Below are positions 1 to 6,154 of a stretch of 12,540 bases of DNA, one piece after another; position 1 is the stretch's first letter; every line of letters starts with the position of its first letter. Where the stretch lies: contig JAJQFX010000102.1 in assembly GCA_021200895.1 (NCBI GenBank), positions 1-12,540 on the forward strand, given 5' to 3'. Origin of the DNA: Clostridiales bacterium. Its GTDB lineage: Bacteria > Bacillota > Clostridia > Oscillospirales > Oscillospiraceae. The notes under the pieces were generated by a model. That model was not told the origin of the DNA. It saw only the letters and a program-made list of their open reading frames with translations, and made no database searches. A program made the translations under genes and the position numbers.

Positions 1-89
1 ACTCCGGCCCCGCCGCCGCCCTGCTGAAGCAGTTCGGCCTCAGCGCAGAGCATATCACCGCCGTGGCGAAAGCGTTCGTCCAGGGCTGA
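1..89 (+). CDS. C-terminal end of a transketolase-like protein (partial)
   Basis: An open frame enters the window (codons in phase with position 3) and stops at TGA 87-89. Only 28 residues are visible; they include SGPAAALLKQFGLSAEHI. This pattern (S-G-x-x-x-x-L-L-x-x-F-G-L-x-A-E-x-I) is typical of the extreme C-terminus of the transketolase C-terminal subunit, which pairs with a separate N-terminal subunit in many Clostridia to form the TPP-dependent pentose phosphate enzyme. 1-deoxyxylulose-5-phosphate synthase ends in a related way and cannot be excluded. The gene is followed within 10 bases by a hairpin terminator. The identification rests on a short tail only. Confidence 0.5.
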   Translation, partial: SGPAAALLKQFGLSAEHITAVAKAFVQG

Positions 90-96
90 GGGGACG

Positions 97-130
97 GCCT
101 GCCCGCTGGCCTTTGCCGCGGGCGGCTTTT
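97..130 (+). terminator. Rho-independent terminator after the partial transketolase-like gene
   Basis: The arms gcctgcccgc (97-106) and gcgggcggc (118-126) pair with one bulged base and are followed by TTTT (127-130). It sits 8 bases after the stop codon at 89. The next ribosome binding site begins only about 20 bases later and no promoter is evident between, so it may act as a partial terminator with read-through into the GH43 gene. Confidence 0.7.
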
Positions 131-166
131 ATGCAGAGATCCCTGACAAGAAGGAGGTATTCCAAT

Positions 167-1561
167 ATGAAAGGCCAGGCATATAACCCCTATCTCCCGC
201 CCTGGGAGTATGTACCGGATGGGGAGCCCAGAGTGTTTGGCGACCGGCTCTACGTCTTTGGCTCCCACGATGTGGCAGGGGGCACTGATTACTGCCAGGC
301 GGACTATGTGGGCTGGTCTGCGCCGGTGTCGGATTTGAGCGACTGGCGCTGTGACGGCGTGATTTACCGACGGGAGCAGACGCCGGGGAACGAGGAGGCC
401 AGGGAAGCCATGTTCGCCCCCGACGTGGTACAGGGGCCGGACGGGCGGTTTTACCTCTATTACGGTCTGGCCTCCTCCCAGGCCATCCATGTGGCGGTGT
501 GCGACGCGCCCACCGGGCAATATCAGTATTACGGCACGGTGCGCCACCCGGACGGGCGGCTGCTGACGGAGTACGCCACCTTTGACCCGGCGGTGCTGGT
601 GGACGAAGGGCGCATCTGGCTCTATTACGGCTTCTCTCCCAGGGGCAACTGCGTGGAGATGGAGCCGGACATGGTCACGGTGAAGGGGGAGCCGAAGATG
701 GTGCTGCCTGGCGGCGACAACGCGACAGGCACCCCCTTCCAGGGCCACGGCTTCTATGAGGCGTCCTCCATCCGCAAAATCGGCGGAACGTACTACCTGG
801 TGTACTCCAGCCAGGTGTCCCATGAGCTGTGCTACGCCACCAGCAGCAGACCGGACGGAGGGTTCTCTTACGGGGGCGTGCTGTGTTCCAATGGGGACGT
901 TGGCTATCAGGGCCGCCTGCCGGAGCAGCGGGTGGCCGCCACCGGCAACAACCACGGCGGCCTGGCCCAGCTGAACGGACAGTGGTACATCTTCTATCAC
1001 CGCCACACCCACGGAACGGAGTACAGCCGCCAGGGCTGCGCGGAGCCGGTGGAGTTGCTGCCGGACGGTAGCATCCCCATGGTGGAAATCACCAGCTGCG
1101 GCCTGAACGGCGGACCCCTGGCGGGCTATGAGCGGTACGGCACCTACCTGGCCTGCCACCTGACCGGGCGGGAAGGGGCCGGAGCCGTGGTATACGGCGG
1201 CTCCGCTCCTGGCTATCCCAACATCCGGGAGGAGGGTCAGGCGCTGCCCCGGGAGCAGCGCCGACAGTACATCGCCGACCTGACAGACGGGGCGGTGTTC
1301 GGCTTCAAGTATCTGGACTTTACCCAGGGCGTCGGCGGGGTCTCCGTCACGGTGCGGGGGACGGGCGCAGGGGTGCTGTCCGTGACCCTGGACGGGCCGG
1401 AGGGCCGGCGGCTGGGAGCGGTGCCGATCACGCCGGGTGAGGATTGGCGGGAGGGGTGCTGCCCGCTGGAGACGGCTTCCGGCGTCCACGGGGTGTACTT
1501 CACCTACACCGGCAGCGGTGCGCTGGAGGCGGCGTCCATTCAGTTCCAGCCGGAACAATAA
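167..1561 (+). CDS. Family 43 glycoside hydrolase with CBM6-like C-terminal domain
   Basis: This 464-residue protein looks like an inverting GH43 enzyme, the family of beta-xylosidases, alpha-L-arabinofuranosidases and relatives. The start at 167 is chosen over an upstream in-frame ATG at 113 because AAGGAGGT lies at 151-158 at ideal spacing and homology-like sequence begins there. In the five-bladed propeller part (about residues 7-310) I see the expected catalytic set: base D18 in VPDGEPRVF, pKa-modulating D140 in FDPAVLVDEGRIWLYYG, and acid E198 in FYEASSIRK. The accessory motifs FAPD (83-86) and NNHGG (261-265) are also present. Residues about 365-464 (from YIADLTDGAVFGFKYLDF to the end) resemble a CBM6-type beta-sandwich. 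No signal peptide or membrane segment is visible, so it should work in the cytoplasm on imported oligosaccharides. No sugar transporter or regulator adjoins it. The substrate cannot be told from sequence; the GH43 assignment is secure. Confidence 0.9.
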   Translation: MKGQAYNPYLPPWEYVPDGEPRVFGDRLYVFGSHDVAGGTDYCQADYVGWSAPVSDLSDWRCDGVIYRREQTPGNEEAREAMFAPDVVQGPDGRFYLYYGLASSQAIHVAVCDAPTGQYQYYGTVRHPDGRLLTEYATFDPAVLVDEGRIWLYYGFSPRGNCVEMEPDMVTVKGEPKMVLPGGDNATGTPFQGHGFYEASSIRKIGGTYYLVYSSQVSHELCYATSSRPDGGFSYGGVLCSNGDVGYQGRLPEQRVAATGNNHGGLAQLNGQWYIFYHRHTHGTEYSRQGCAEPVELLPDGSIPMVEITSCGLNGGPLAGYERYGTYLACHLTGREGAGAVVYGGSAPGYPNIREEGQALPREQRRQYIADLTDGAVFGFKYLDFTQGVGGVSVTVRGTGAGVLSVTLDGPEGRRLGAVPITPGEDWREGCCPLETASGVHGVYFTYTGSGALEAASIQFQPEQ

Positions 1562-1572
1562 GTATCCAACGC

Positions 1573-1616
1573 AAAACAGGAGGATCGCCATTTTCGTGGC
1601 AATCCTCCTGTTTTTT
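1573..1616. terminator. Bidirectional terminator between the GH43 gene and leuA
   Basis: The arms AAAACAGGAGGAT (1573-1585) and ATCCTCCTGTTTT (1601-1613) form a perfect stem, with an inner GCCA/TGGC extension around TTTTCG. T-tracts lie on both strands: TTTTTT at 1611-1616 on the plus strand, and the complement of AAAA 1573-1576 on the minus strand. It lies 12 bases after the GH43 stop and 57 bases after the leuA stop, so it can end both convergent transcripts. Confidence 0.9.
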
Positions 1617-1672
1617 GGGGGTGTTTGGGGAGTAGATTTGAGGGATAACGCTCCGAAGTTGTCTCCGGCGGC

Positions 1673-3358
1673 TTACTTCCGCTCCGCAGCCCAGGCCCGG
1701 TTCACGGCACACAGGATGCCCTTAATGGAAGCCATGGAGATGTTATGGTCAATGCCCACGCCGAACACGTCCTGGCCGTCCAGGGTACGCAGCTGGATAT
1801 AGGCCACGGCCTGGGAGTCAGAGCCCTGGCTGATGGCGTGCTCCTTGTAGTCGATGAACTGGTAGCGGCTCATGCGCTCGTTGGCGATGGCATTGAAGAA
1901 GGCGTCGATGGGGCCGTTGCCCTCGCCCTGCACCTCAAAGATGGTATCCTTGTGCTGGAGCTTGCCGTAGAAGAAGGAGTGGGCCACGCCGTTCTCCACA
2001 TTCGCCCGCAGCTTGTTGCTGATGAGGCGATAGGGGCCATCCACCTCCAGATATTCCTGCTTGAAGAGCTGGAAAATCACGTCCGGTTTCAGTTCCACGC
2101 CCTGACGGTCGGACTCCGCCTGGACAATGGCGCCGAACTCGGCGTGCATGGCCTTGGGCATATCGAAGCCGAACTTGTGGTTCATAATGAAGGCCGCGCC
2201 GCCCTTGCCGGACTGGGAGTTGATGCGCACCGGCTCATAGGCCCGGCCCAGGTCGGTGGGGTCAATGGGCAGGTAGGGCACCATCCACTTCTCGGAGTGA
2301 TGTTCCGCCATATAGTTGAAGCCCTTGTTGATGGCGTCCTGATGGCTGCCGGAGAAGGCGGTGAACACCAGGTCGCCGCCGTAGGGCTGGCGCTCCGGCA
2401 CCTTCATCTTGGTGCAGCGCTCGTACATGCTGATGATGCGGTCCATGTGGCTGAAATCCAGCTCCGGGTCTACCCCCTGGACGTACATATTCATGGCCAC
2501 GGTGATCATATCCACGTTGCCGGTGCGCTCGCCGTTGCCGAAGAGGCAGGCTTCCACCCGCTCCGCCCCGGCCAGCAGGCCGGCCTCGGTGGTGGCGACG
2601 CCGCAGCCCCGGTCGTTGTGGGGATGGAGGGAGATGATGGCCCGCTCCCGTCCGGGCAGCTTGCGGATGAAGTATTCCATCTCGTCAGCGAACTGGTTGG
2701 GCATACAGTTCTCCACGGTGGTGGGCAGGTTCAGGATGACCTTGTGGTCGGCGTCGGCGTGGAGGTGGTCCAGCACGGCGGCGCAGATGTCCACCGCCGC
2801 GTCCATCTCCGTCCCCATGAAGGACTCCGGAGAGTACTCATACCGCAGGTCCATGCCGGAGGCGATGACCGGCTGGGCCATCTCGTAAATCAGGTCGGCG
2901 GCATCGGTGGCGATTTTCTTGACGCCCGCCACATCGGTGTGGAACACCACCTCCCGCTGGAGGGTGGAGGTGGAGTTGTAGAAGTGAAAGATAACGTGCT
3001 TGGCCCCCTGGATGGCCTCAAAGGTCTTTTTGATGAGGTGTTCCCGGGCCTGCACCAGCACCTGGATGGTCACATCGTCGGGGATGTGGCCGCCTTCAAT
3101 CAGCTCCCGGCAGATGCTGTAGTCCGCGTCCGAGGCAGAGGGGAAGCCAATTTCCACTTCCTTCACGCCGATTTCGTCCACCAGCATGTGGAACATTTCC
3201 AGCTTCTCCTCCATGTTCATGGGGTCGATGAGGGCCTGGTTGCCATCCCGCAGGTCTACGGAGCACCAGATGGGGGCCTTGGTGATGACCTTGTCCGGCC
3301 AGGTGCGGTTCTCAATGGGCTGGGGTTTGAACGGGATATACTTTTCGTAGCCGTGCAT
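1673..3358 (-). CDS. leuA: 2-isopropylmalate synthase (long form)
   Basis: A 561-residue enzyme that condenses acetyl-CoA with 2-oxoisovalerate, the first committed step of leucine biosynthesis. It belongs to the DRE-TIM metallolyase family. The N-terminal barrel shows the signature DLRDGNQ (35-41), the metal-binding HPHND (245-249) and the glycine-rich NGERTGN (275-281). A linker leads to the C-terminal LeuA regulatory domain (about 425-555) with GEGNGPIDA (478-486), where leucine normally binds for feedback inhibition. The length and the WCSVDLRDGNQ opening match the longer LeuA subtype of about 550-600 residues rather than homocitrate or citramalate synthases. The start at 3358 is supported by GGAGG at 3369-3373. 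The gene stands alone: leuB, leuC and leuD are not adjacent. It is controlled by the T-box leader just upstream, so regulation by tRNA charging and, probably, allosteric feedback are combined. Confidence 0.97.
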   Translation of the reverse strand: MHGYEKYIPFKPQPIENRTWPDKVITKAPIWCSVDLRDGNQALIDPMNMEEKLEMFHMLVDEIGVKEVEIGFPSASDADYSICRELIEGGHIPDDVTIQVLVQAREHLIKKTFEAIQGAKHVIFHFYNSTSTLQREVVFHTDVAGVKKIATDAADLIYEMAQPVIASGMDLRYEYSPESFMGTEMDAAVDICAAVLDHLHADADHKVILNLPTTVENCMPNQFADEMEYFIRKLPGRERAIISLHPHNDRGCGVATTEAGLLAGAERVEACLFGNGERTGNVDMITVAMNMYVQGVDPELDFSHMDRIISMYERCTKMKVPERQPYGGDLVFTAFSGSHQDAINKGFNYMAEHHSEKWMVPYLPIDPTDLGRAYEPVRINSQSGKGGAAFIMNHKFGFDMPKAMHAEFGAIVQAESDRQGVELKPDVIFQLFKQEYLEVDGPYRLISNKLRANVENGVAHSFFYGKLQHKDTIFEVQGEGNGPIDAFFNAIANERMSRYQFIDYKEHAISQGSDSQAVAYIQLRTLDGQDVFGVGIDHNISMASIKGILCAVNRAWAAERK

Positions 3359-3423
3359 GATTGTGATTCCTCCAAGATTCAGATTCTGTGTGCGGCACAG
3401 CGCCGCAGGATTCGGCCGCAGGG

Positions 3424-3467
3424 CAAAAAGAAAAACGCCTGCCGACCAGCTTACCGGTCAGGGGCGT
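3424..3467 (-). terminator. Regulated terminator of the leuA T-box
   Basis: On the minus strand ACGCC (3467-3463) pairs with GGCGT (3439-3435), TGACC pairs with GGTCG inside, and TTTTTCTTTTT follows. It competes with the antiterminator formed by the AGGGTGGTACCGCG region, so it ends transcription when leucyl-tRNA is charged. Confidence 0.85.
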
Positions 3468-3690
3468 AGGATACGCGGTACCACCCTGATTCAGCCAGAC
3501 ATCACGGTCTGGCCCTCTGCGGCCTCCAACAAGGCCCGGACGGATAACGGTGTCCTGCCGTACTGCCCTACTATCCGCCCTCAGGCGAAATTCAGGCCGT
3601 CAGCTCTGGGATCAGTCATACACCGGGCACGTCACATCGGCTTACAGCATCCGCCGACTCTCTGCGCTGGCCTGCCAGGTCTTTCATCCC
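3424..3690 (-). promoter_or_regulatory. T-box leader (tRNA-Leu responsive) of leuA
   Basis: Read on the minus strand, the leader carries the T-box landmarks in order. The stem I base is caggcc (3674-3669) paired with ggcctg (3598-3593). AGAGAG lies at 3663-3658 and the distal-loop motif GCTGTAAGCC at 3648-3639. The most likely specifier triplet is CTG (3615-3613), flanked by A on both sides and followed by an AGAGCTG segment. A perfect stem III-like hairpin CCAGAC/GTCTGG spans 3512-3495, and the near-invariant AGGGTGGTACCGCG spans 3487-3474. A terminator hairpin ending in TTTTTCTTTTT follows (3467-3424). UGGU in the T-box bulge would pair with ACCA of uncharged tRNA-Leu and favour the antiterminator. 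The T-box itself is certain; the exact specifier is inferred. Confidence 0.95.
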
Positions 3691-3718
3691 TTCTGCGCTT
3701 TTGGGGTTTGTAACAATT

Positions 3719-3747
3719 AGTATATCTCCATCGAATGAAATTGTCAA
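3719..3747 (-). promoter_or_regulatory. Promoter of leuA
   Basis: On the minus strand TTGACA (3747-3742) is followed after exactly 17 bases by TATACT (3724-3719). The predicted start of transcription is near 3712, giving a leader of about 350 nucleotides that contains the whole T-box. Confidence 0.88.
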
Positions 3748-3843
3748 GCATGGTTTGCAGGAAAATCCTAAATTTGTGCATCTTTTCCTTCATCCCGGAG
3801 AGAAGCCGCCAACTCGGTTCAAGTTTTTTCATAAAGTTAGCGG
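3748..3843. other. AT-rich DNA between the divergent leuA and efp promoters
   Basis: These 96 bases separate the leuA promoter (leftward) from the efp promoter (rightward). They are AT-rich with A/T tracts that could serve as UP elements. Apart from a small AGGAaaaTCCT palindrome near 3759-3769 I see no gene or strong structure. Confidence 0.5.
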
Positions 3844-3866
3844 TTCCCCCTTGCAAAAAGGGGGAA
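3844..3866. repeat. Perfect 9-bp inverted repeat over the efp promoter -35
   Basis: TTCCCCCTT (3844-3852) and AAGGGGGAA (3858-3866) are exact inverted copies around GCAAA. No T-tract follows on either strand, so it is not a normal terminator. It overlaps the proposed -35 box TTGCAA (3851-3856), which suggests an operator for efp. Confidence 0.65.
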
Positions 3867-3879
3867 TATCATGTAAAAT
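3851..3879 (+). promoter_or_regulatory. Promoter of efp
   Basis: TTGCAA (3851-3856), a 17-base spacer, then TAAAAT (3874-3879). The predicted transcript would start near 3886, about 50 bases before the efp start codon. The boxes are imperfect but the spacing is ideal. Confidence 0.65.
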
Positions 3880-3937
3880 ATTGTAGTGAATATTAGGGCG
3901 ATTGCGCCTATTTGAAGTTTATTGGAGGAATTGATTT

Positions 3938-4498
3938 ATGATCACTGCCAGCGATTTTAGAAACGGCAAGACCTTTGAGTATGAGGGCAAGCTGATGCAG
4001 GTCGTGGAGTTCCAGCACGTCAAGCCCGGCAAGGGCGCCGCCTTCGTCCGCACGAAGATGAAGAATATCGTCACCGGCGCTGTGACCGAGACCTCTTTCA
4101 ACCCCACCGCCAAGTTCGAGGAAGCCTTCATCGAGCGCAAGGACGTGGAGTATTCCTACAGCGACGGCGACCTGTATTACTTCATGGACCTGGAGACCTA
4201 TGAGATGGAGCCTGTGGCCTCCGACTCCCTGCCGGAGAACTTCAAGTTCGTCAAGGAGAACGACCCCTGCACCCTCCTGTCCTACAAGGGCAAGATTTTC
4301 TCTGTCTCCATCCCCAACTTTGTGGAGCTGGAGGTCACCAAGACCGAGCCGGGCGTCCGGGGCGACACCGCCACCAACGTCACCAAGCCCGCCACTGTGG
4401 AGACCGGCGCGGAGTTGAAGGTGCCCCTCTTCATCAACGAGGGTGACCGCATCCAAATCGACACCCGCACCGGCGAGTATATGGGCCGCTGCAAGTAA
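3938..4498 (+). CDS. efp: Translation elongation factor P
   Basis: A 186-residue EF-P, the usual family length. EF-P binds between the ribosomal P and E sites and relieves stalling at consecutive prolines. The three beta-barrel domains are recognisable: a KOW-like N-terminal domain (about 1-64), a central OB domain (about 65-128) and the C-terminal OB domain with the family signature TNVTKPATVETGAELKVPLF (about 147-166) and GDRIQIDTRTGEYMGR. The modifiable residue at the tip of domain I is K32 in KPGKGAAF; EF-P proteins of Bacillus carry a modified lysine at this position, whereas no modification enzyme is encoded in this window. GGAGG at 3924-3928 supports the start. The gene is followed by a terminator and then closely by the zinc-ribbon gene. 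Confidence 0.98.
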   Translation: MITASDFRNGKTFEYEGKLMQVVEFQHVKPGKGAAFVRTKMKNIVTGAVTETSFNPTAKFEEAFIERKDVEYSYSDGDLYYFMDLETYEMEPVASDSLPENFKFVKENDPCTLLSYKGKIFSVSIPNFVELEVTKTEPGVRGDTATNVTKPATVETGAELKVPLFINEGDRIQIDTRTGEYMGRCK

Positions 4499-4512
4499 GA
4501 ACACATTCATCG

Positions 4513-4542
4513 AAAAGGCCGCATTGCGATGCGGCCTTTTTT
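4513..4542 (+). terminator. Terminator after efp
   Basis: AAAAGGCCGCAT (4513-4524) and ATGCGGCCTTTT (4529-4540) pair perfectly around TGCG, followed by TT. Only 23 bases separate it from the start codon of the next gene, leaving no room for a promoter there, so partial read-through from efp is likely. Confidence 0.9.
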
Positions 4543-4565
4543 CAACCGGAAAGGAGCGTATCCCT

Positions 4566-4976
4566 ATGACATTATCGGAAAAAGCCGCCTACCTGCGGGG
4601 CCTGTATGACGGCCTGGGTCTGTCCGACACCGGTACGGCGGAGGCCAAGCTGCTGAATGCCATCATTGACGTGGTGGAGGAGATGGCCGGTCACGTCACG
4701 GAGAACGAGGAGAGCATCACCGCCATGGCCGACCAGGTGGACGACCTGAACGAGGGCTTGGCCGAGCTGTGCGACCTGCTGTCCGACAGCCTGGACGAGG
4801 AGGACGATGACGAGGAGGACGGTGACACCGAGTTTGAGGTGGAGTGCCCCAAGTGCCAGGCCCCCATCATTCTGGACGAGGAGACCCTGGCGGGGGGCCA
4901 GGTGGTCTGTGAAGCCTGCGGGCAGAAGTTCTCCATCGATGTGGGCTATGAGGACGAGGAGGACGAGGAGGCGTAA
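4566..4976 (+). CDS. Small acidic protein with CD1247-type N-terminal domain and zinc ribbon
   Basis: This 136-residue protein starts at 4566, supported by AAAGGAG at 4550-4556; the longer upstream frame overlaps efp and has no ribosome binding site. Residues 1-60 (SEKAAYLRGLYDGLGLSD, then KLLNAIIDVVEEMAGHVTENEE) are helical and resemble the conserved N-terminal domain named after Clostridioides difficile CD1247, found in many Clostridia with no known function. A run of Asp/Glu (77-92) links to a zinc ribbon with C94-P-K-C97 and C115-E-A-C118. The C-terminus is again acidic. No signal peptide or membrane segment is present. It lies between efp and a phosphatase and probably shares their transcript. 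A role in transcription or ribosome-linked processes would be a guess from the ribbon and the neighbour; I make no functional claim. Confidence 0.88.
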   Translation: MTLSEKAAYLRGLYDGLGLSDTGTAEAKLLNAIIDVVEEMAGHVTENEESITAMADQVDDLNEGLAELCDLLSDSLDEEDDDEEDGDTEFEVECPKCQAPIILDEETLAGGQVVCEACGQKFSIDVGYEDEEDEEA

Positions 4977-5018
4977 CACCCGCCTCCGGCAGACAGCGCA
5001 GAGGGGAAGGAACGGACG

Positions 5019-5864
5019 ATGGAACCCAAACTGGTATTTTTTGACATAGACGGCACCCTGAAGCCCTACCGCAGCCCTGTGCTGGAGCCAACGAAGGAAG
5101 CCCTCCGCCTCCTGCGGGAGAACGGCCACCTGCCCATCCTCTGCACCGGGCGCACCCTCCGGGTGGCGGTAGCCAATGACTGGGCGGAGGAACTGAACTT
5201 CGCCGGTATCATCTGCGCGGCAGGGGGTCATGTGGTCTACCAAGGGGAGACGGTGTACTTTGACGCCCTGACGCCGGAGGAGACCGTCTGGCTCCACGAC
5301 CTGCTGTGGGGCTGCGGCTGCACCTTCGTGCTGGAGGGGCCGGAGGGCCTCTACTATGAGCCTGCCCAGGCGGCGGCAGTCCAGGCCCTTTGGGGCAACG
5401 TGTTCGGCCCCAGCGTGCCGCTGGTGTCCTACGTCTCCGGCCGGCAGATGCCGGTGCAGAAGGCGTTCATCGCCAGCGGCCAGCTGCTGGAGGAGCGGGG
5501 CTGCGTCCCGGCGCTTGAGCAGCGGTTCCAGGTGCTGTGGTACGGCGAGGCCCACCAGATGGCGGAGCTTGTCCCGAAGGAGCTGAGCAAGGCCACCGGC
5601 ATCCAGGCCCTGCTGACCCATCTGGGCATGACGCGGGAGGACACCTACGCCTTTGGCGACGGGCCCAACGATGTGGAAATGCTCCACTTCTGCGACTGCG
5701 GCATCTGTATGGGGGACGGCCAGGCTGCGGCGAAGGCCGCGGCGGATTACATCACCGGCCCCTGCGACGGCAGCGGCATCTATGACGCCTGCCTGCACTT
5801 CGGCCTCATCGGGCAGGAGAACCACCCCATTTTTTCAGGGAAAAAAAGTAAAATTGGGGGTTGA
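5019..5864 (+). CDS. Cof-type HAD-superfamily phosphatase
   Basis: A 281-residue HAD hydrolase of the Cof/C2B-cap type, likely a cytoplasmic phosphatase acting on sugar phosphates, nucleotides or flavin-type phosphates. Motif I is FFDIDGT with nucleophile D9 and acid/base D11. Motif II is LCTGRT with T43. Motif III is probably K191 in LSKATGI. Motif IV is GDGPND (213-218), which binds magnesium. Residues about 80-185 form the cap. GAAGG just upstream (about 5006-5010) supports the start. It follows the zinc-ribbon gene by 42 bases with no terminator between, so they are probably co-transcribed. Its stop codon TGA (5862-5864) lies inside the -35 box of the tRNA-Leu promoter. The substrate cannot be predicted. 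Confidence 0.93.
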   Translation: MEPKLVFFDIDGTLKPYRSPVLEPTKEALRLLRENGHLPILCTGRTLRVAVANDWAEELNFAGIICAAGGHVVYQGETVYFDALTPEETVWLHDLLWGCGCTFVLEGPEGLYYEPAQAAAVQALWGNVFGPSVPLVSYVSGRQMPVQKAFIASGQLLEERGCVPALEQRFQVLWYGEAHQMAELVPKELSKATGIQALLTHLGMTREDTYAFGDGPNDVEMLHFCDCGICMGDGQAAAKAAADYITGPCDGSGIYDACLHFGLIGQENHPIFSGKKSKIGG

Positions 5865-5892
5865 CAACCGGCAAACCCCGTGGTATTATAAT
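5861..5892 (+). promoter_or_regulatory. Promoter of tRNA-Leu
   Basis: TTGACA (5861-5866) followed by TATTAT (5884-5889) at 17 bases, overlapping a TATAAT (5887-5892) at 20 bases. Transcription would start near 5896-5899, about 28 bases before the mature tRNA. The -35 box overlaps the stop codon of the preceding gene. Confidence 0.85.
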
Positions 5893-5925
5893 ACACGTGC
5901 TGAGGCGCAAGACCGCTTCAGATAC

Positions 5926-6013
5926 GCGCGAGTGGTGGAATTGGTAGACTCGCTGGCTTCAGGTGCCAGTGCTCTTTACGGGCGTGCGGGTTCGACTCCC
6001 GCCTCGCGCACCA
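5926..6013 (+). tRNA. tRNA-Leu (anticodon CAG)
   Basis: The acceptor stem GCGCGAG (5926-5932) pairs with CTCGCGC (6003-6009), followed by A73 and an encoded CCA (6011-6013). The anticodon stem CTGGC/GCCAG encloses loop TTCAGGT, giving anticodon CAG, which reads CUG. A long variable arm, as expected for a class II leucine tRNA, precedes the T arm GCGGGTTCGACTCCCGC. The length is 88 nucleotides including CCA. A promoter directly upstream and terminator downstream make it a single-gene unit. Confidence 0.97.
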
Positions 6014-6014
6014 C

Positions 6015-6062
6015 AATAATCCGAACTTGGTTCCGATTGGAACGGAGTTCGGATTATTTTTT
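6015..6062 (+). terminator. Terminator of tRNA-Leu
   Basis: AATAATCCGAACT (6015-6027) and AGTTCGGATTATT (6046-6058) form a perfect stem with an inner GGTTCC/GGAACG-type extension; the T-run extends to 6062. It starts 2 bases after the tRNA CCA end. Confidence 0.92.
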
Positions 6063-6086
6063 GCCAGGCAAAGCGCCGCAAGCTGC

Positions 6087-6134
6087 AAGCGCCAAAGGAA
6101 CGGTCAGGAGACGGTTCCTTTGGCGCTTATTTTT
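6087..6134 (+). terminator. Second strong hairpin terminator downstream of tRNA-Leu
   Basis: AAGCGCCAAAGGAAC (6087-6101) and GTTCCTTTGGCGCTT (6114-6128) form a perfect 15-bp stem followed by ATTTTT (6129-6134). The T-tract is on the plus side, so it backs up the tRNA terminator. It lies 20 bases beyond the stop of the convergent oxidase-like gene, whose transcript would also meet this stem, though without a T-tract on that strand. Confidence 0.85.
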
Positions 6135-6154
6135 GCTATGTGGCGGCCCCGGTA

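Noticed and set aside
113..166. N-terminal extension of the GH43 protein from an upstream ATG
   Set aside because: It would start inside the terminator hairpin and lacks a ribosome binding site; the ATG at 167 has an excellent one.
3391..3407. TGCGGC/GCCGCA hairpin between the T-box terminator and leuA start as a second attenuator
   Set aside because: A 6-bp stem without T-tract, not overlapping the ribosome binding site; probably incidental.
1745..3469. Long plus-strand open frame opposite leuA (574 codons)
   Set aside because: It is the exact antisense of leuA with a His/Val/Gly-rich, low-complexity composition, a normal by-product of GC-rich third positions; no ribosome binding site and it runs into the T-box.
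4572..5825. Minus-strand open frame opposite the zinc-ribbon and HAD genes (417 codons)
   Set aside because: It spans two real plus-strand genes and their gap and shows no domain or start signal.
5926..6013. tRNA-Leu as a phage or island attachment site
   Set aside because: No integrase, no repeated tRNA 3' end and no change in gene style downstream within the window.
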